From: Phyllostachys edulis
Lineage: Eukaryota > Streptophyta > Magnoliopsida > Poales > Poaceae
Length of the DNA: 64,000 nucleotides
NCBI GenBank assembly: GCA_036346405.1
Contig: CM070562.1
Span: 98,606,284 to 98,670,283, forward strand
Direction of reading: 5' to 3'
The position numbers were made by a program, and so were the translations under genes. Under the pieces are notes generated by a model that worked only from the letters and a program-made list of their open reading frames with translations, was not told the DNA's origin and did no database searches. This document shows positions 20,765 through 31,487 of this stretch, one piece after another. How positions within the stretch are numbered: the stretch's first letter is position 1; each line of letters begins with the position of its first letter.

Positions 20765-22077
20765 GGCGATTCAGAGAGCGAACTGCTACCACAGGGAAGG
20801 CCACGACGCGCCGTGCTCCGCCGGGGGAGACGGCTACTGCATGCTCCTGTTCGGCCTCGCGCAGGTCGTCCTGTCGCAGATACCGGACTTCCCCAACATG
20901 GCGTGACTCTCCGTTCCATTGTCGGCTTCGGCGTCGGCGTCGCCAAAGTGATCGGTAAGACGGTAATACCATAATGCACTCGCCATTTGCAGAGACTAAC
21001 TACAGATCACTCTTATGCACTAATGAGCTGCTGAGAACGCCTACGTGATTCCTCTCTTTAATTAGCAAATGGAGTGATCGAGGGGGGAATCGGAGGCATT
21101 CCCCTGGTTTCCCCGACGCAGAAGCCAGAAGGTGTGGCGGATCTCGCAGGCCCTCGGGGACATGGCGTTCGCCTACCCCTACTCCTTAGTTCTGCTAGAA
21201 ATAGAGGTATGTGCGTAGTGCGTACCAATGCAACGGCATGCATGTGACTGTGTGCGCGCCTCCATTAATTTCTTGTGGTACTTCGGTTTTGAGTTCATCG
21301 ATCTGCTGAGAGCCTGAGACAAGAACATGTGTGGACCGTGTGACTGATTATGATGATCAAGGACACGCTGAGGTCGCCGCCGCCGGAGTGCGACACGATG
21401 AAGACGGCGTCGAGGGCGAGCACCGTGGTCACCACCTTCTTCTACCTCTGCTGCGGGTACTTCGGCTACGCGGCGTTCGGCGACGGCACCCTGGGGAACC
21501 TCCTCACCGGCTTCGGCTTCTACGAGCCCTACTGGCTCATCGACCTCGCCAGCCTCCGCATCGTCCTCCACCTCCTCGGCGGCTACCGGGCAAGTACTAT
21601 ACCGCCGCGCATGCAGCGCGCGCGCGCGATCCGGCCGTCAGAAACTAACGCAACTGCGTGCGTGCGTGCACGACATGACGACGCGTTACGCGTATACATG
21701 TGCGCGCGCAGGTGTACACGCAGCCGGTGTTCGCGCTCGTGGAGCGGCGGTTCGGCGCCGAGGCGTGCGTCGTGGAGGTGCCGCTGCTCGGCCAGCGCCG
21801 CGTGAACCTGTTCAGGCTGTGCTTCCGCACGGCGTACGTGGCGGCGACGGCGCTGGCCGTGTGGTTCCCCTACTTCAACCAGGTGATCGGTGGCGCCTTC
21901 ACCTTCTGGCCGCTTGCCATCCACTTCCCCGTCGAGATGTACCTCCTGCAGAAGAAGGTGGCGCCGTGGACGAGGCGGTGGCTCGCCATCCAGGCGTTCA
22001 GCGCCGTCTGCCTGCTCATCAGCGTGTTCGCCTCCGTTGGCTCGGCCGTCGTAGTGTTCGGCTCGGGGACTAGCTAA
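20765..22077 (+). pseudogene. Amino acid permease (AAP) pseudogene, N-terminal part missing
   Basis: C-terminal portion of a plant AAP amino acid/H+ symporter (AAAP family). Surviving exons: 20765-20954 (AIQRANCYHREGHD, then LSQIPDFPNMA); 21066-21206 (ANGVIEGGIGGIPL, KVWRISQALGDMAFAYPYS); 21362-21589 (DTLRSPPPE, FGYAAFGDGTLGNLLTGFGF); 21712-22077 (VYTQPVFALVE to FGSGTS and stop). Defects: the Trp codon after NMA is TGA (20904); about one membrane-span's worth of sequence is lost, with a frame change, before IVGFGVGVAKVI; a repeated CAGAAG (21119-21131) shifts the frame before KVWRIS. The last intron uses a GC donor (GCAAGT) with an AG acceptor. The first half of the transporter is absent, with the NAC fragment and a MITE in its place. 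Non-functional. Confidence 0.85.
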
Positions 22078-22165
22078 GTGAAGCCTGAAAATTTTGTGGT
22101 TGCATGTACATATGTACAGTTGTCAGTTATTTTTCGGGTGGGAACTGCAGCAACATTATCTGTAT

Positions 22166-22439
22166 ATAGCTAGGAATGTGTTGGTTTGTGCTTGTGTTTG
22201 GGGGCATCAAGTTCTACTTTGTATGAGAAAACTTTTGTGTAAATCGGTAAGACTAAATGGGCAAAATTGCACTTTAGTGGTATGGTTACATTACATACCT
22301 GTGCTGCTACCACCTTTCGGTTCCTGAAGTGCAGCAGCATCTTCAGCTAAAGAGAACTTCATCAGGAAGGTTTGGTACACGAATAAGCTAGTTGACCAAC
22401 TGGGCAAGCACTTACAAGGGAACAAACCAGAGAGCTACT
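22166..22439. repeat. Direct repeat flanking the GCS-T pseudogene, left copy
   Basis: Begins ATAGCTAGGAATGTGTTGGT and ends AACAAACCAGAGAGCTACT. It matches 25912-26205 with a few substitutions; the right copy carries about 20 extra bases (a small local duplication around GTGCTGCT). Same orientation in both copies. Confidence 0.9.
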
Positions 22440-22441
22440 TT

Positions 22442-22617
22442 CCAATCAGTGGAGGAAGAATTTAACAAGGTAATTGAGCTTTCACATAAAGCAGGGGGAG
22501 CGACACATTAATGAAGCTTTACGAATGAAACCAATCAGTGGAGGGAGTATTTGACAAGGTAATTGATCTTTCACATAAAGCAGGGAGCGACACATTAATG
22601 AAGCTTTAGGGAAAGAA
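22442..22617. repeat. Tandem duplication, unit about 88 bp, two copies
   Basis: Unit 22442-22530 and unit 22531-22617 both begin CCAATCAGTGGAGG and contain TCACATAAAGCAGGG and ATTAATGAAGCTTTA. They differ at several positions. Lies just outside the 3' end of the GCS-T pseudogene. Confidence 0.85.
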
Positions 22618-22778
22618 AACAATGCACTGACATATTATTAGATGGGCAGAGGTAAAATGTGAAGCTATAAGAGGAAGCCTTACAGAAGTTACAGTTGCAG
22701 CATTTCAGTAGCCTGTCATGAACAAGCTGAGAGGAGTAGCAAGAGAATTGTAGTTGAAAGGACGTCTTTCTGTACAAT

Positions 22779-25500
22779 CTATGAGGGTTTGTAGTACTTG
22801 GTCAGCACAAAGGGCATCTTGGTGACAACAGCGTCATAGGACTTCACACGGATAACCACCTTGAACTCTGTCCTAGCTTTGTGCAAACCAGATTTTGCAT
22901 AGCCCATGGCGATGTTCTTCTCCAAGCAGGGCTGAACCCCCCACTGGTCACCTCACCAATGTTCTCCCCAGAGTTGCTCACAATCTTGCTATGACTCCGT
23001 GGAGGTGGTCCTTGTGAGAAGATGCTGACATGTCTGATCTTCGGGCCTTCCTGGAGCTGCTTGAGGATTACATCTGCACCCAAGAAGCCACCCTTTGCTC
23101 TCCTCTTGCCAATTGCCCACGAGAGGCCAGCCTCAGTGGTGTGATGTGTTGCTCCATGTCATTGCCATATAAGCAGAGGCCAGCCTCCAGGCGGAGACTG
23201 TCACGAGCACCCAAGCCAGTCAGCCTCACCTTGCCTTCATATTTCTCCAGTAGGGCCTTTGCAAGATCAACCGCATTCTCTGATGTCACAGAGATTTCAA
23301 AGCCATCTTCACCAGTATAACTGAAATAAGAAATCTTCAGAGATCAACATAATGCTCAAAGCGATAACATAGTTTGTAATAGAGGAATATAACCCTTTGC
23401 CGTCAGATTATCAGAAACAAAATAGAAGAATCTACCGCAACTTCTCATTCTCCAAAGCTAGAAACCCATCAGAAATAACTAATTAGATGTTGGAAACACC
23501 AAATAGAATAGGTATTTCAATAAAGTGTGGAAAAACACATCCTAGAAAAATCTGATCTGAAATCCTTCACAAAAGAATTTTTGCAAACTAAAACAAGATG
23601 GGGCATGATCAACTGTCATCCAGTTGGTTGAGCAATAATCACCAAAGTACATGCTCACTTTGGCATCCTAGAGTGTGTAGAAAAAGATATAATTTCTTTA
23701 TGTATGACACATGAGTGATGACTAATCAATGTAAAGAAAGTTAGTACAAAGGCTCTTAAGGACTTGGCCTAAGATTAAAGGAAGGAGCAGGATCATAAGA
23801 GTACTTAAAAAATGGGAAAATAAGATCAAAGAAAGCATACCCAATTCCGGTGAGAAAGCAAGCATATCCATTGATGTCAATCATCTTGAAGTCACTGAAG
23901 TACATTTTACTCAGATCTTCTTTTGTTAGCAACTGGAGAGTTGGTGCAGCAAGAGGACCCTATTTTTATAGAACAAGTTATAATCCATTATGGTGATAAT
24001 TGTTCACTTCTATAAAACCACATAGAAAATGTTAAGGAAAAAGTTAGGAATTGAGAGACTACTTCCACAGCAATCTGGCATGAAAATCATGAGTACAAAA
24101 CATGCAGGCTGCTTTCTATCCATGAATGTAAAGCTATGCAACTCTCCCTTTGATGAAATAGTACATCGTGAACTGGGTTGCAAAAAGGGTTCACATGAAC
24201 CAGGTTCTATGTATTGTATTGATAACTGCATAGGACCTAGGAGTTGTATGTTGTGACAATCCAGTCCAGGCATTTCTGGATTACACCAAAGTAAGACCTT
24301 GATTGGAAGCATTACTTCCAACAACCAAGAAAAAGACATGCAAACCTGCTCAACTACTACCTTAGATAAAAGTATTGTAAGAAAACAAAATTAGGCATAG
24401 CAAGCAAGAACTCCATGAATCGGGTAGTTGATAGAACTAATTGACGCTCTGGCTTGTCAACATGAAACAAACCATGTTTATCAATAATAAAAATTCCACC
24501 GAACACCAACATACAAAACAATTAAGTCCTACATTTTGCCACCAACAGATGCACATAATTCATACTAGCACTGGGCACATACTGAAAAGAAAAATTCCAT
24601 CCACAGATGCACATACTATCACATCAAGAATAAAAATCACCCTTCCTACAAACAATACATATTAAAACTGTACTGCATGGAAAAAAAGGCTATGTCTCTA
24701 TTTTGTGATCCTGCACAATTTTCCCAAGTGGCAAAATCATTTTATATAAAAAGTGCATCATTTCTCACAAAACTGAAGTATTGAACCATTTCTCATTATC
24801 ATGATTTTCACCTCGAAACACTGCATTCTCAAATCCTAGAAATAATCAAATGAACCCCATTTTGACATCTTTAACACATCGCAGGAATCAATTAACCAAA
24901 CCAGGAATAGCAATAAAATCCCCAAGAGGCCAAGAAACCGCTCACCTGCAATGCGAGCAGTGATCGCTCATCGTGGATGTGCCACTTGACATCGCCGCCC
25001 TTCTTGTTGAAGGCCTCCATGTGCTCCCCAATGTGGGCGAGGTCCTTGTCCCTGCACCCTGCGTTGACGACGAGGTAGATGTGCTGGTCGGTGACCTTGG
25101 TGACCATGGAGTCGTCGATGGCGCCGCCACGCTCGTTGGTGAAGTCGGTGAGCGTTCCGGTGCCATCCTTGAGCCCAACGACATCGGCGACGACGAGGGA
25201 CTCGAGGAAGGGGATGGCTTGGCGGCCGTGGAGGCTGAGGTCGCACATGTGGGAGACGTCGAAGAGGCTGCTGTTGGCGTGACAGTTGAGGGAGTCCATG
25301 TGGTGTCCTTGCACTGGATGGGCATGCTCCAGCCGACGAAGGGCACCATCTTGCCGCCGTTCGCGACGTGGAAGTCGTAGAGTGACGTCTTCTTGCCCGT
25401 GGATAATGGCCGTCGAAGTAGAGTGTAATGGCCATGGGTAATGAATCCGCGATGCCACACAGTGATGGGTAATGGCCGTTGGAGTTGAGGAAGACAACGG
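22779..25500 (-). pseudogene. GDCST: Glycine cleavage system T-protein (aminomethyltransferase) pseudogene
   Basis: Copy of the mitochondrial tetrahydrofolate-dependent aminomethyltransferase of the glycine decarboxylase complex, with introns kept. Exon 1 (to 24946): LYDFHVANGGKMVPF, LFDVSHMCDLSLHGRQAIPF, HIYLVVNAGCRDKDLAHIG. Exon 2 (23841-23959): GPLAAPTLQLLTKEDLSKMY. Exon 3 (22779-23320): YTGEDGFEISV, LGARDSLRLEAGLCLYGNDM, GENIGEVTSGGFSP, stop at 22779. Splice sites are canonical. Frameshifts lie in exon 1 after MPIQCKD (about 25295-25310), in exon 3 after QHITP (about 23137), and after GGFSP (about 22930, one C short), so no intact protein can be made. The N-terminal targeting region is not alignable. 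Because introns remain, this is a DNA duplication, not a processed copy. It sits between two direct repeats of about 280 bp. Confidence 0.9.
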
Positions 25501-25911
25501 AGACGTAACCGGAGATGCCATCGCCGGATCAGATCTACCGCCTCGGATTCAGGATTCGGATGGGTGGAAGTCCGAGCGCCGGCATGCGAGAGGGAGGAAG
25601 AGAGCAGGAGTGGAGCGAGCCGGCGGAGACGGCGGTGGCGAGGGCGGCGCACGCGAAGGGGGGGAGGTGAGCAACTTGGGCGAGGCGATGGTTGGAGTGG
25701 GGGAGGCGAGCGGAGGTTTCTGCGAGAGGGACGGAGGAGCACAGAAAACACGAGGAAAAGCATACATGGCGTGGTGGGACGACAGGCGAGGGAGGCGCGA
25801 TGGCGGTTTGGCGTGCGGCGGTTTGGTGTAGGGGATTTGATCGCTACTTGTGAGGTGGGAGGGGACGATCACCGCTTCGCACGCAGTAAACCCCAAATTA
25901 TAGTTGTTAAG

Positions 25912-26205
25912 ATAGCTAGGAATGTGTTGGTTTGTGCTTGTGTTTGGGGGCATCAAGTTCTACTTTGTATGAGAAAACTTTTGTGTAGATCGGTAAGACT
26001 AAGTGGGCAAAATTGCACTTTAGTGGTATGGTTACATTACATACCTGTGCTGCTAACCACCTGGTATGTGCTGCTACCACCTTTCGGTTCCTGAAGTGCA
26101 GCAGCATCTTCAGCTAAAGAGAACTTCATCAGGAAGGTTTTGTATACGAATAAGCTTATAGTTGACCGAGCAAGCACTTACAAGGGAACAAACCAGAGAG
26201 CTACT
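25912..26205. repeat. Direct repeat flanking the GCS-T pseudogene, right copy
   Basis: Right partner of 22166-22439. It lies in the downstream flank of the ARF-GAP gene, so this is probably the original position and the left copy the derived one. Confidence 0.9.
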
Positions 26206-26531
26206 GAAGCACCAGTATAACATTAGTACCAATAATTCAACAATTGTATATTCATCTCTACTCAGTACAAAAGTTTTTTAAACAGGTTGAGCTTGAATCG
26301 CATGGGATATTCACATGCATAAGCACAAATCACTAAAGAACAATAAAATCGGTCGTGAGTATATCCAACAAATTACACCAGGATATTTTACAATTGCATT
26401 TTTACAAATTTCGGCCATGTGGAAAAAGTTCGAGACAGAGCTTCAGTAAATAGACAAGGTTTGAAGCTATTCGGCATAAATTACAAAAATTGATGCCTCT
26501 TGAGTAAATTTTAGACAGATCCAGTGAAGTT
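26206..26531 (-). other. Probable 3' UTR and flank of the ARF-GAP gene
   Basis: AT-rich sequence directly downstream (minus strand) of the ARF-GAP stop codon; no coding signal. Confidence 0.5.
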
Positions 26532-29387
26532 CTATAGATCTAGAGGAATCCATTCGAGTTCTAACTCCATCTCACCTGATTCTACGTTCTGCAGCTTTAG
26601 GTGCACTTCCTGTTTTACCTTGCCCGCAACAACATTGACAGTGCTATCTTTCAATAGGGCATTGTCTCTGGTCATGAACCACCTTCCAATTTGCATGTCA
26701 CCAAGACGCGAAGGATCTCCAAAGGCCATGGCAGCTGTAATCATTGATTGGAGATCTATCTCCGCTTCCCCCATGATATCGTCAGCAGAAAACATATCAT
26801 GGTCATACACTTGCTGGAAAAAGAGACATCATATATGTTATTTAGATGTGAAAAATCAGGAGCATTAGCTTGGTTGCTTTGTTATTGTGCACAAAGACTA
26901 CAAGATTCTATTAAGGATTTATTTACTCCCATATTTATGTATTTTCATAAATGCATATCGTGGTTGTACGCTCACTTGGTTGTATAAATTTATGTAACTA
27001 GTGTACACAGAAAAGCTCTGTCAAGAACTAAGATGTGTAAGTATAACATCACAAGCTAATCATCATGTGTATACTGCCATACCAGCCCATTGGTACAAAT
27101 AAGTTTTCCCCTCGGAACTAGTGGACTACATTTAACTACGCATTTGAAAAACTAAGGAACCCAAGATATGGAACATGAACATGATAGCCCATGTAATTTT
27201 TTGAAGGGCATCAGAGAAGGATCGTTATAGTGAGATTTCGCTACACTGACATTTCAAGGAAAATGAAGATATCCATGAAATGTTCTTCTTCATCTCTTTT
27301 TCTAGCAGTACAGTATGTTGCAAGCCATAACTGATACTGATGCAAGTCACACTTCTCAACAAAATATGCTGCTGTGGTTATTCACTCACAATCTGGGAAT
27401 GATCAATGTAATCAAGCCAACTATTCATGGCCTTCTTTTTTAAAGTGAAAGTCGAGAACTTTATTACTCATGAACCGCGATACAATCAGTTCGGAGGAAA
27501 CTGAGTAGGAACCAAGGGCACATATTATATGGCCTTCTGTTGAATTTCAGCATTATGTGCATAATTGTGTTTAAGTGGCTTTGCAGTTGTTCAACCTTTT
27601 TTTTATTTTGTAACTGAAATCAGGGAAGAGACCTGTAAGCAAGGTGCTCTAATTCATTACTATCACTATCATTCGAGTTAGCTGCCTGTGGAAAGGAGCA
27701 AAACAATTTCCAGAATGCAAATAAAATTCAATCAAACTTACAAGTTTTAAAGGTCCATAATTTCGAGGAACTGATAGCTTAAGCACCTCATTCCATACCG
27801 GGTTCAGGTCACTCTTTTTAATCGTTGTTTGAGCTTTCTGCAATTAGGACCAATAATGGAATGCTTTCAGGAATAGATCAGCATAACAAACACAAATTAT
27901 TTATGTATGTCCGGAATGAAATAAAATATACCTGCTCTCCAAGTGTTAAAATAACATAGGGATCACTTGTTAGCATATCTCTGATGGCCAACTGGGTACC
28001 TTTTACCACTTTAATGTTGAGCGCTCCAACAAATTCTCTTGTATCTTCCTGTGACCATTTGCAAGGGTAAGGCTGATTGTCTGGAACTCTGGAACACTAA
28101 AATTATGCAGCTTCCTTGAAATATGCTCCATTGCAATTGCTATGCAGCAATCATTTTAACCCAGAAAATAAAAGGGTTAATAAATCTCTACAGCTGTATC
28201 ATCTATGTTTCAGCATAACAACTTACAAGGACATCCTTCCTTGAAGTGCTAGAGAAACTGCTATCTACACTCTTCACAGAATTGGTAGATTTGAAAGATG
28301 ACTTTGAGGAAATGCGCAAGCTTGGCTTCAAAAAATCTTGTGTCTCATACTTGGCTCTGTGTATTAACAGGATAAAAGATTAATATTGAAATAATTCTGA
28401 TGACATTATACACAATATGAATGGAACAATTATCAAACCTTATAAATTTCATCCTATATTCCATCGTTGAATCCGGTTTGGGTTTTGGGTGATCTTTTGG
28501 AAGAAATGCCTCATAAATTGAATTTGCATATGAATTTCCACCAACCTCAACCATGGAGTCAATGTCGCTATCAGACCAATCATCCAAAGTCACAGATAAA
28601 ACCTGATAAAGAACAAGTGGAAGAATGAAGATGGATTTGAAGATGCGCTCACATATTAGGTACAGTCTGAGGAAAAAATCATACAAAATCCATATAGGCG
28701 TATTGGGATAATTAGTTTGTAAGAACTCAAAGTGATGAAGAAATTTCCAGATGCTAAAATAACCTTTGAAATGTCTGGTCCAAGGGCCCTGTGAACATCT
28801 CCACACTTTAAGCAAAGAAATACTCCAATATTTGCAGACCTGAAATGCACAATAAACGAAGCTTATATAAAGTTAAGATAGAATGCACGCAAAATCAAAA
28901 AAGGGTCTTTACTTGCTTCAGTGTACGGCTATTGTACTACACAACATGGTTATGATAGAAAAGCTATGTGTGTATTGCTGTATTTTCACGTAATAAATTT
29001 ATTGTCCAATTTATCTACGTAAAATGAATAATCTTTCTGTAGAAAAGCCATGAAAAATTGTCTCTTCTAAAATGGAAAACATGATAAGTGCTTATATAGA
29101 AATGGTGCCTTTATCTGTGTAACAATGCCACTTACGCCCATTTGGGATCAGGTGCACCACAATCAGCACATATCCTATTGTCGCTTTTTATCATGAGATC
29201 CTTCAACTTTCTTGTTTTGCCTACACATGGTGAAAAATTATCCAAACATTTGCATCTGGTATATCAGCACCTCCTATGGTTCTAAAATAACATGACACAT
29301 GGCATATAATCTAGTAGCTAGGATATGCTATGCACCTAGAATAGGCTTGGTTGACTTGATGTGCTGATAGCGATTAGCAGTACTCAT
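26532..29387 (-). CDS. AGD12: ARF GTPase-activating protein with C2 domain (AGD11/12/13 class)
   Basis: Eight coding exons, all with GT-AG borders and consistent phases: 29387-29336, 29220-29136, 28839-28764, 28602-28439, 28356-28227, 28048-27932, 27837-27742 and 26813-26532, giving 333 aa (Arabidopsis AGD12 is of similar length). The N-terminal ARF-GAP domain has the zinc finger CADC...CLKC (CX2CX16CX2C) followed by GDVHR, the Arg being the catalytic finger. A linker (FLKPSLRISSKSSF) leads to a C-terminal C2 domain (GTQLAIRDMLTSDPYVILTL, KSDLNPVWNEVLKLSVP, FSADDIMGEAEIDLQ). It stimulates GTP hydrolysis on ARF GTPases; the C2 domain binds lipids in a Ca2+-dependent way in Arabidopsis AGD12. 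Oddity: the usual LGTHISK after the Arg finger reads LGPDISK. Exon 1 adds a non-conserved leader (MSTANRYQHIKSTKPIL). A 5'-UTR exon (29388-29441) precedes it. Confidence 0.93.
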
Positions 29388-29441
29388 CTTTGCGGTGTAA
29401 CCTTGGATAACTCACAACACCAATCAAACTTCTTACACCTG

Positions 29442-30960
29442 AAGGAAACATAAAGGAAAGAGTCAATGATATAAAAAAGGAATAAGGCTACGGTAAAATA
29501 TTTCTAAACATGTCCAAGTTCAAATAAGATAATTTATCCAGTTTTTATCTCATAAGAACACACCTCTATGATGCATGATAACCAGTGTTCAGCTGCCAGG
29601 CCCTCACCACAAAATGAGGTTTCATTTGCCAATGGAAGCCAAATTTAAGAAGGTAGTCAAATAAACAAACAAACTTGCATGCTCGGGGGGTAGCCTGGTT
29701 ATTGAATTGAAATATTTAAGCATACAAGAGAGCTGGTCCTGGGGCTGAAATAGATTTGGGAATCTCGGCTACCAAGATCACAGAGTCGATTCGTCAATCT
29801 CTTCTATATATTTATCAATTTTGACAAAACCACAGCTTGGTTAGAATCTATACATATATGTAACTCAAGAAAACAGGTCCTCAAAAACAGAGGACTGGAA
29901 TCTCTAGACTAGCTTGGGAATAGACAGCTCCATAGCACCCATCAGCCTAACCATTACCTGTTGTTGGCTCTGCTCCTATTGCTCCAATGCTACAACATCA
30001 TTGGAGGGATACAAGGAGGCATCCTACAAGAGCAGAACAAAAAAACCACCAGTATTTTTCAGCTTTCTTACAAAAGAAAGTTGGGAGCGATCCTCCTTAA
30101 TCTAAAAACAATATAGAACTTCGCTCAGCCACCGCAATGAACCTGACTGCTCAGCGCCACCTGCAGATCCGAATGCCAAGTGATCTCAAGCCCGAGACGA
30201 CAACATTGGCCTAGATCAGGCAGGATGACAAGCTGAAATATTGTAACATGCATAGTGGGGGAGGATTCACGCAACGGGAGAGATTGGGGGATTCGCATAC
30301 AGAACTCGCAAAGCTCATCAGAGCTGGTTAGTATCCGTAAATTTCACACATTTCAGCTACTTTGAATGGACATTACATTGGATGCCACACTCATGCCATG
30401 CGCGATTCATCTCAGATTCCACACAATCAGCTCTGAGATCTTAATCGACTGTGTCAAACTCCCAATCGAACGGGGTACAAATTTCATGGTTGCGTCCCAG
30501 CTCCAAAACGAGACGAAATGGCCCAAGGATCGATGGAAGAAACAGAAGTCAAACCCCCCTTACCCTTACGATGGGGGACCAATCAAGCGGTCAAGCCATC
30601 AAACCGGATCAAACGATCAAATTGACCTACTCTATCGAATCGCATCGCACCACATTATCTACCTCGCGGATCAAGAGGTTAACCGCATCGTGATTCGCAA
30701 GCAACCAAATCAGCCAACATAGCCAACATTTGCAGCGTAGAAATGAAGGGGAACCAACCGGAGGGATCGCGGCGTCGACGGGGGCAGCGGCGGCGGAGGC
30801 GGGTACCGCCGCCGGCTTCCGGGGGGAGCGAATTCGCCGGCGGTGGTGGAGCGATCGCCCCCCGGCTTCGTCGCGCTGGCTAGCTGGCTCGGTGGCTGTG
30901 GACGCGCAAAGGAAGCACGACGACGTGTGGGGGGCGGGTGGGGGTGGGTTATATGGGGTC
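29442..30960 (-). other. 5' UTR intron and upstream region of the ARF-GAP gene
   Basis: A splice acceptor (minus strand TTTCCTTCAG) at 29442 shows that the leader is spliced. The first non-coding exon is likely in the GC-rich block at about 30730-30900, but its limits are not certain. Nothing else is recognised. Confidence 0.4.
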
Positions 30961-31171
30961 CCGTATATTCTTCTCCTATTTCTGTAACCTTTTCACACGG
31001 CGGATTCGTGGTCGAGGCCACGGGCCATGGCGATGGGTACCTTGAGCGAGCTTGCTTGCTTGGGGTTGTTTTTGCCTGTGTTTGGGCCGTTCTTACTTCC
31101 GGTTCCGATCGGAGGAGTTTTTTCCCTCTTATTTCAAACGGAATAGCGATACTAGCATCCCATGTGACAAA

Positions 31172-31487
31172 TGATAAAAAATAACACCTCTACCATCTTA
31201 TTTTGCTACGAAAAGCCACGTGTCGCACAGCTAGATTGCGGCAGACCACCCGCCGTGCTCCTAATTTGCGGTTGGACAGCATCCCAGCGTGCCAGGTGCG
31301 CAAATCCGTGGCAGGACGGCATCCAACGCGGGAGGAGGCATGCGCACGTTCCTGCCGCGGAATAGAGCGCGGCAGATGGTCTGCTATGGCCTGAGTGTGC
31401 GGCACATGAATTCCAGCGGTCTGGGTGCATGACACGTGGCTTTTCACGGCAAAATAGATCACTATGATGTTATTTTTATTAATTCAG
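31172..31487. mobile_element. Fold-back MITE, family 2, copy 1
   Basis: Long imperfect inverted ends. Left AAAAATAACACCTCTACCAT leads to AAAAGCCACGTGTCGCAC; the right end complement is AAAAATAACATCATAGTGAT leading to AAAAGCCACGTGTCATGC. The centre is GC-rich. A related element is at 55229-55506. No target duplication could be fixed, so edges are approximate and the superfamily is unknown. Confidence 0.65.

Noticed and set aside
24968..25435. Alternative minus-strand frames over the GCS-T first exon
   Set aside because: Ser/Thr/Pro/Arg-rich shadows of the exon that reads LFDVSHMC and VVNAGCRDKDLAHIG.
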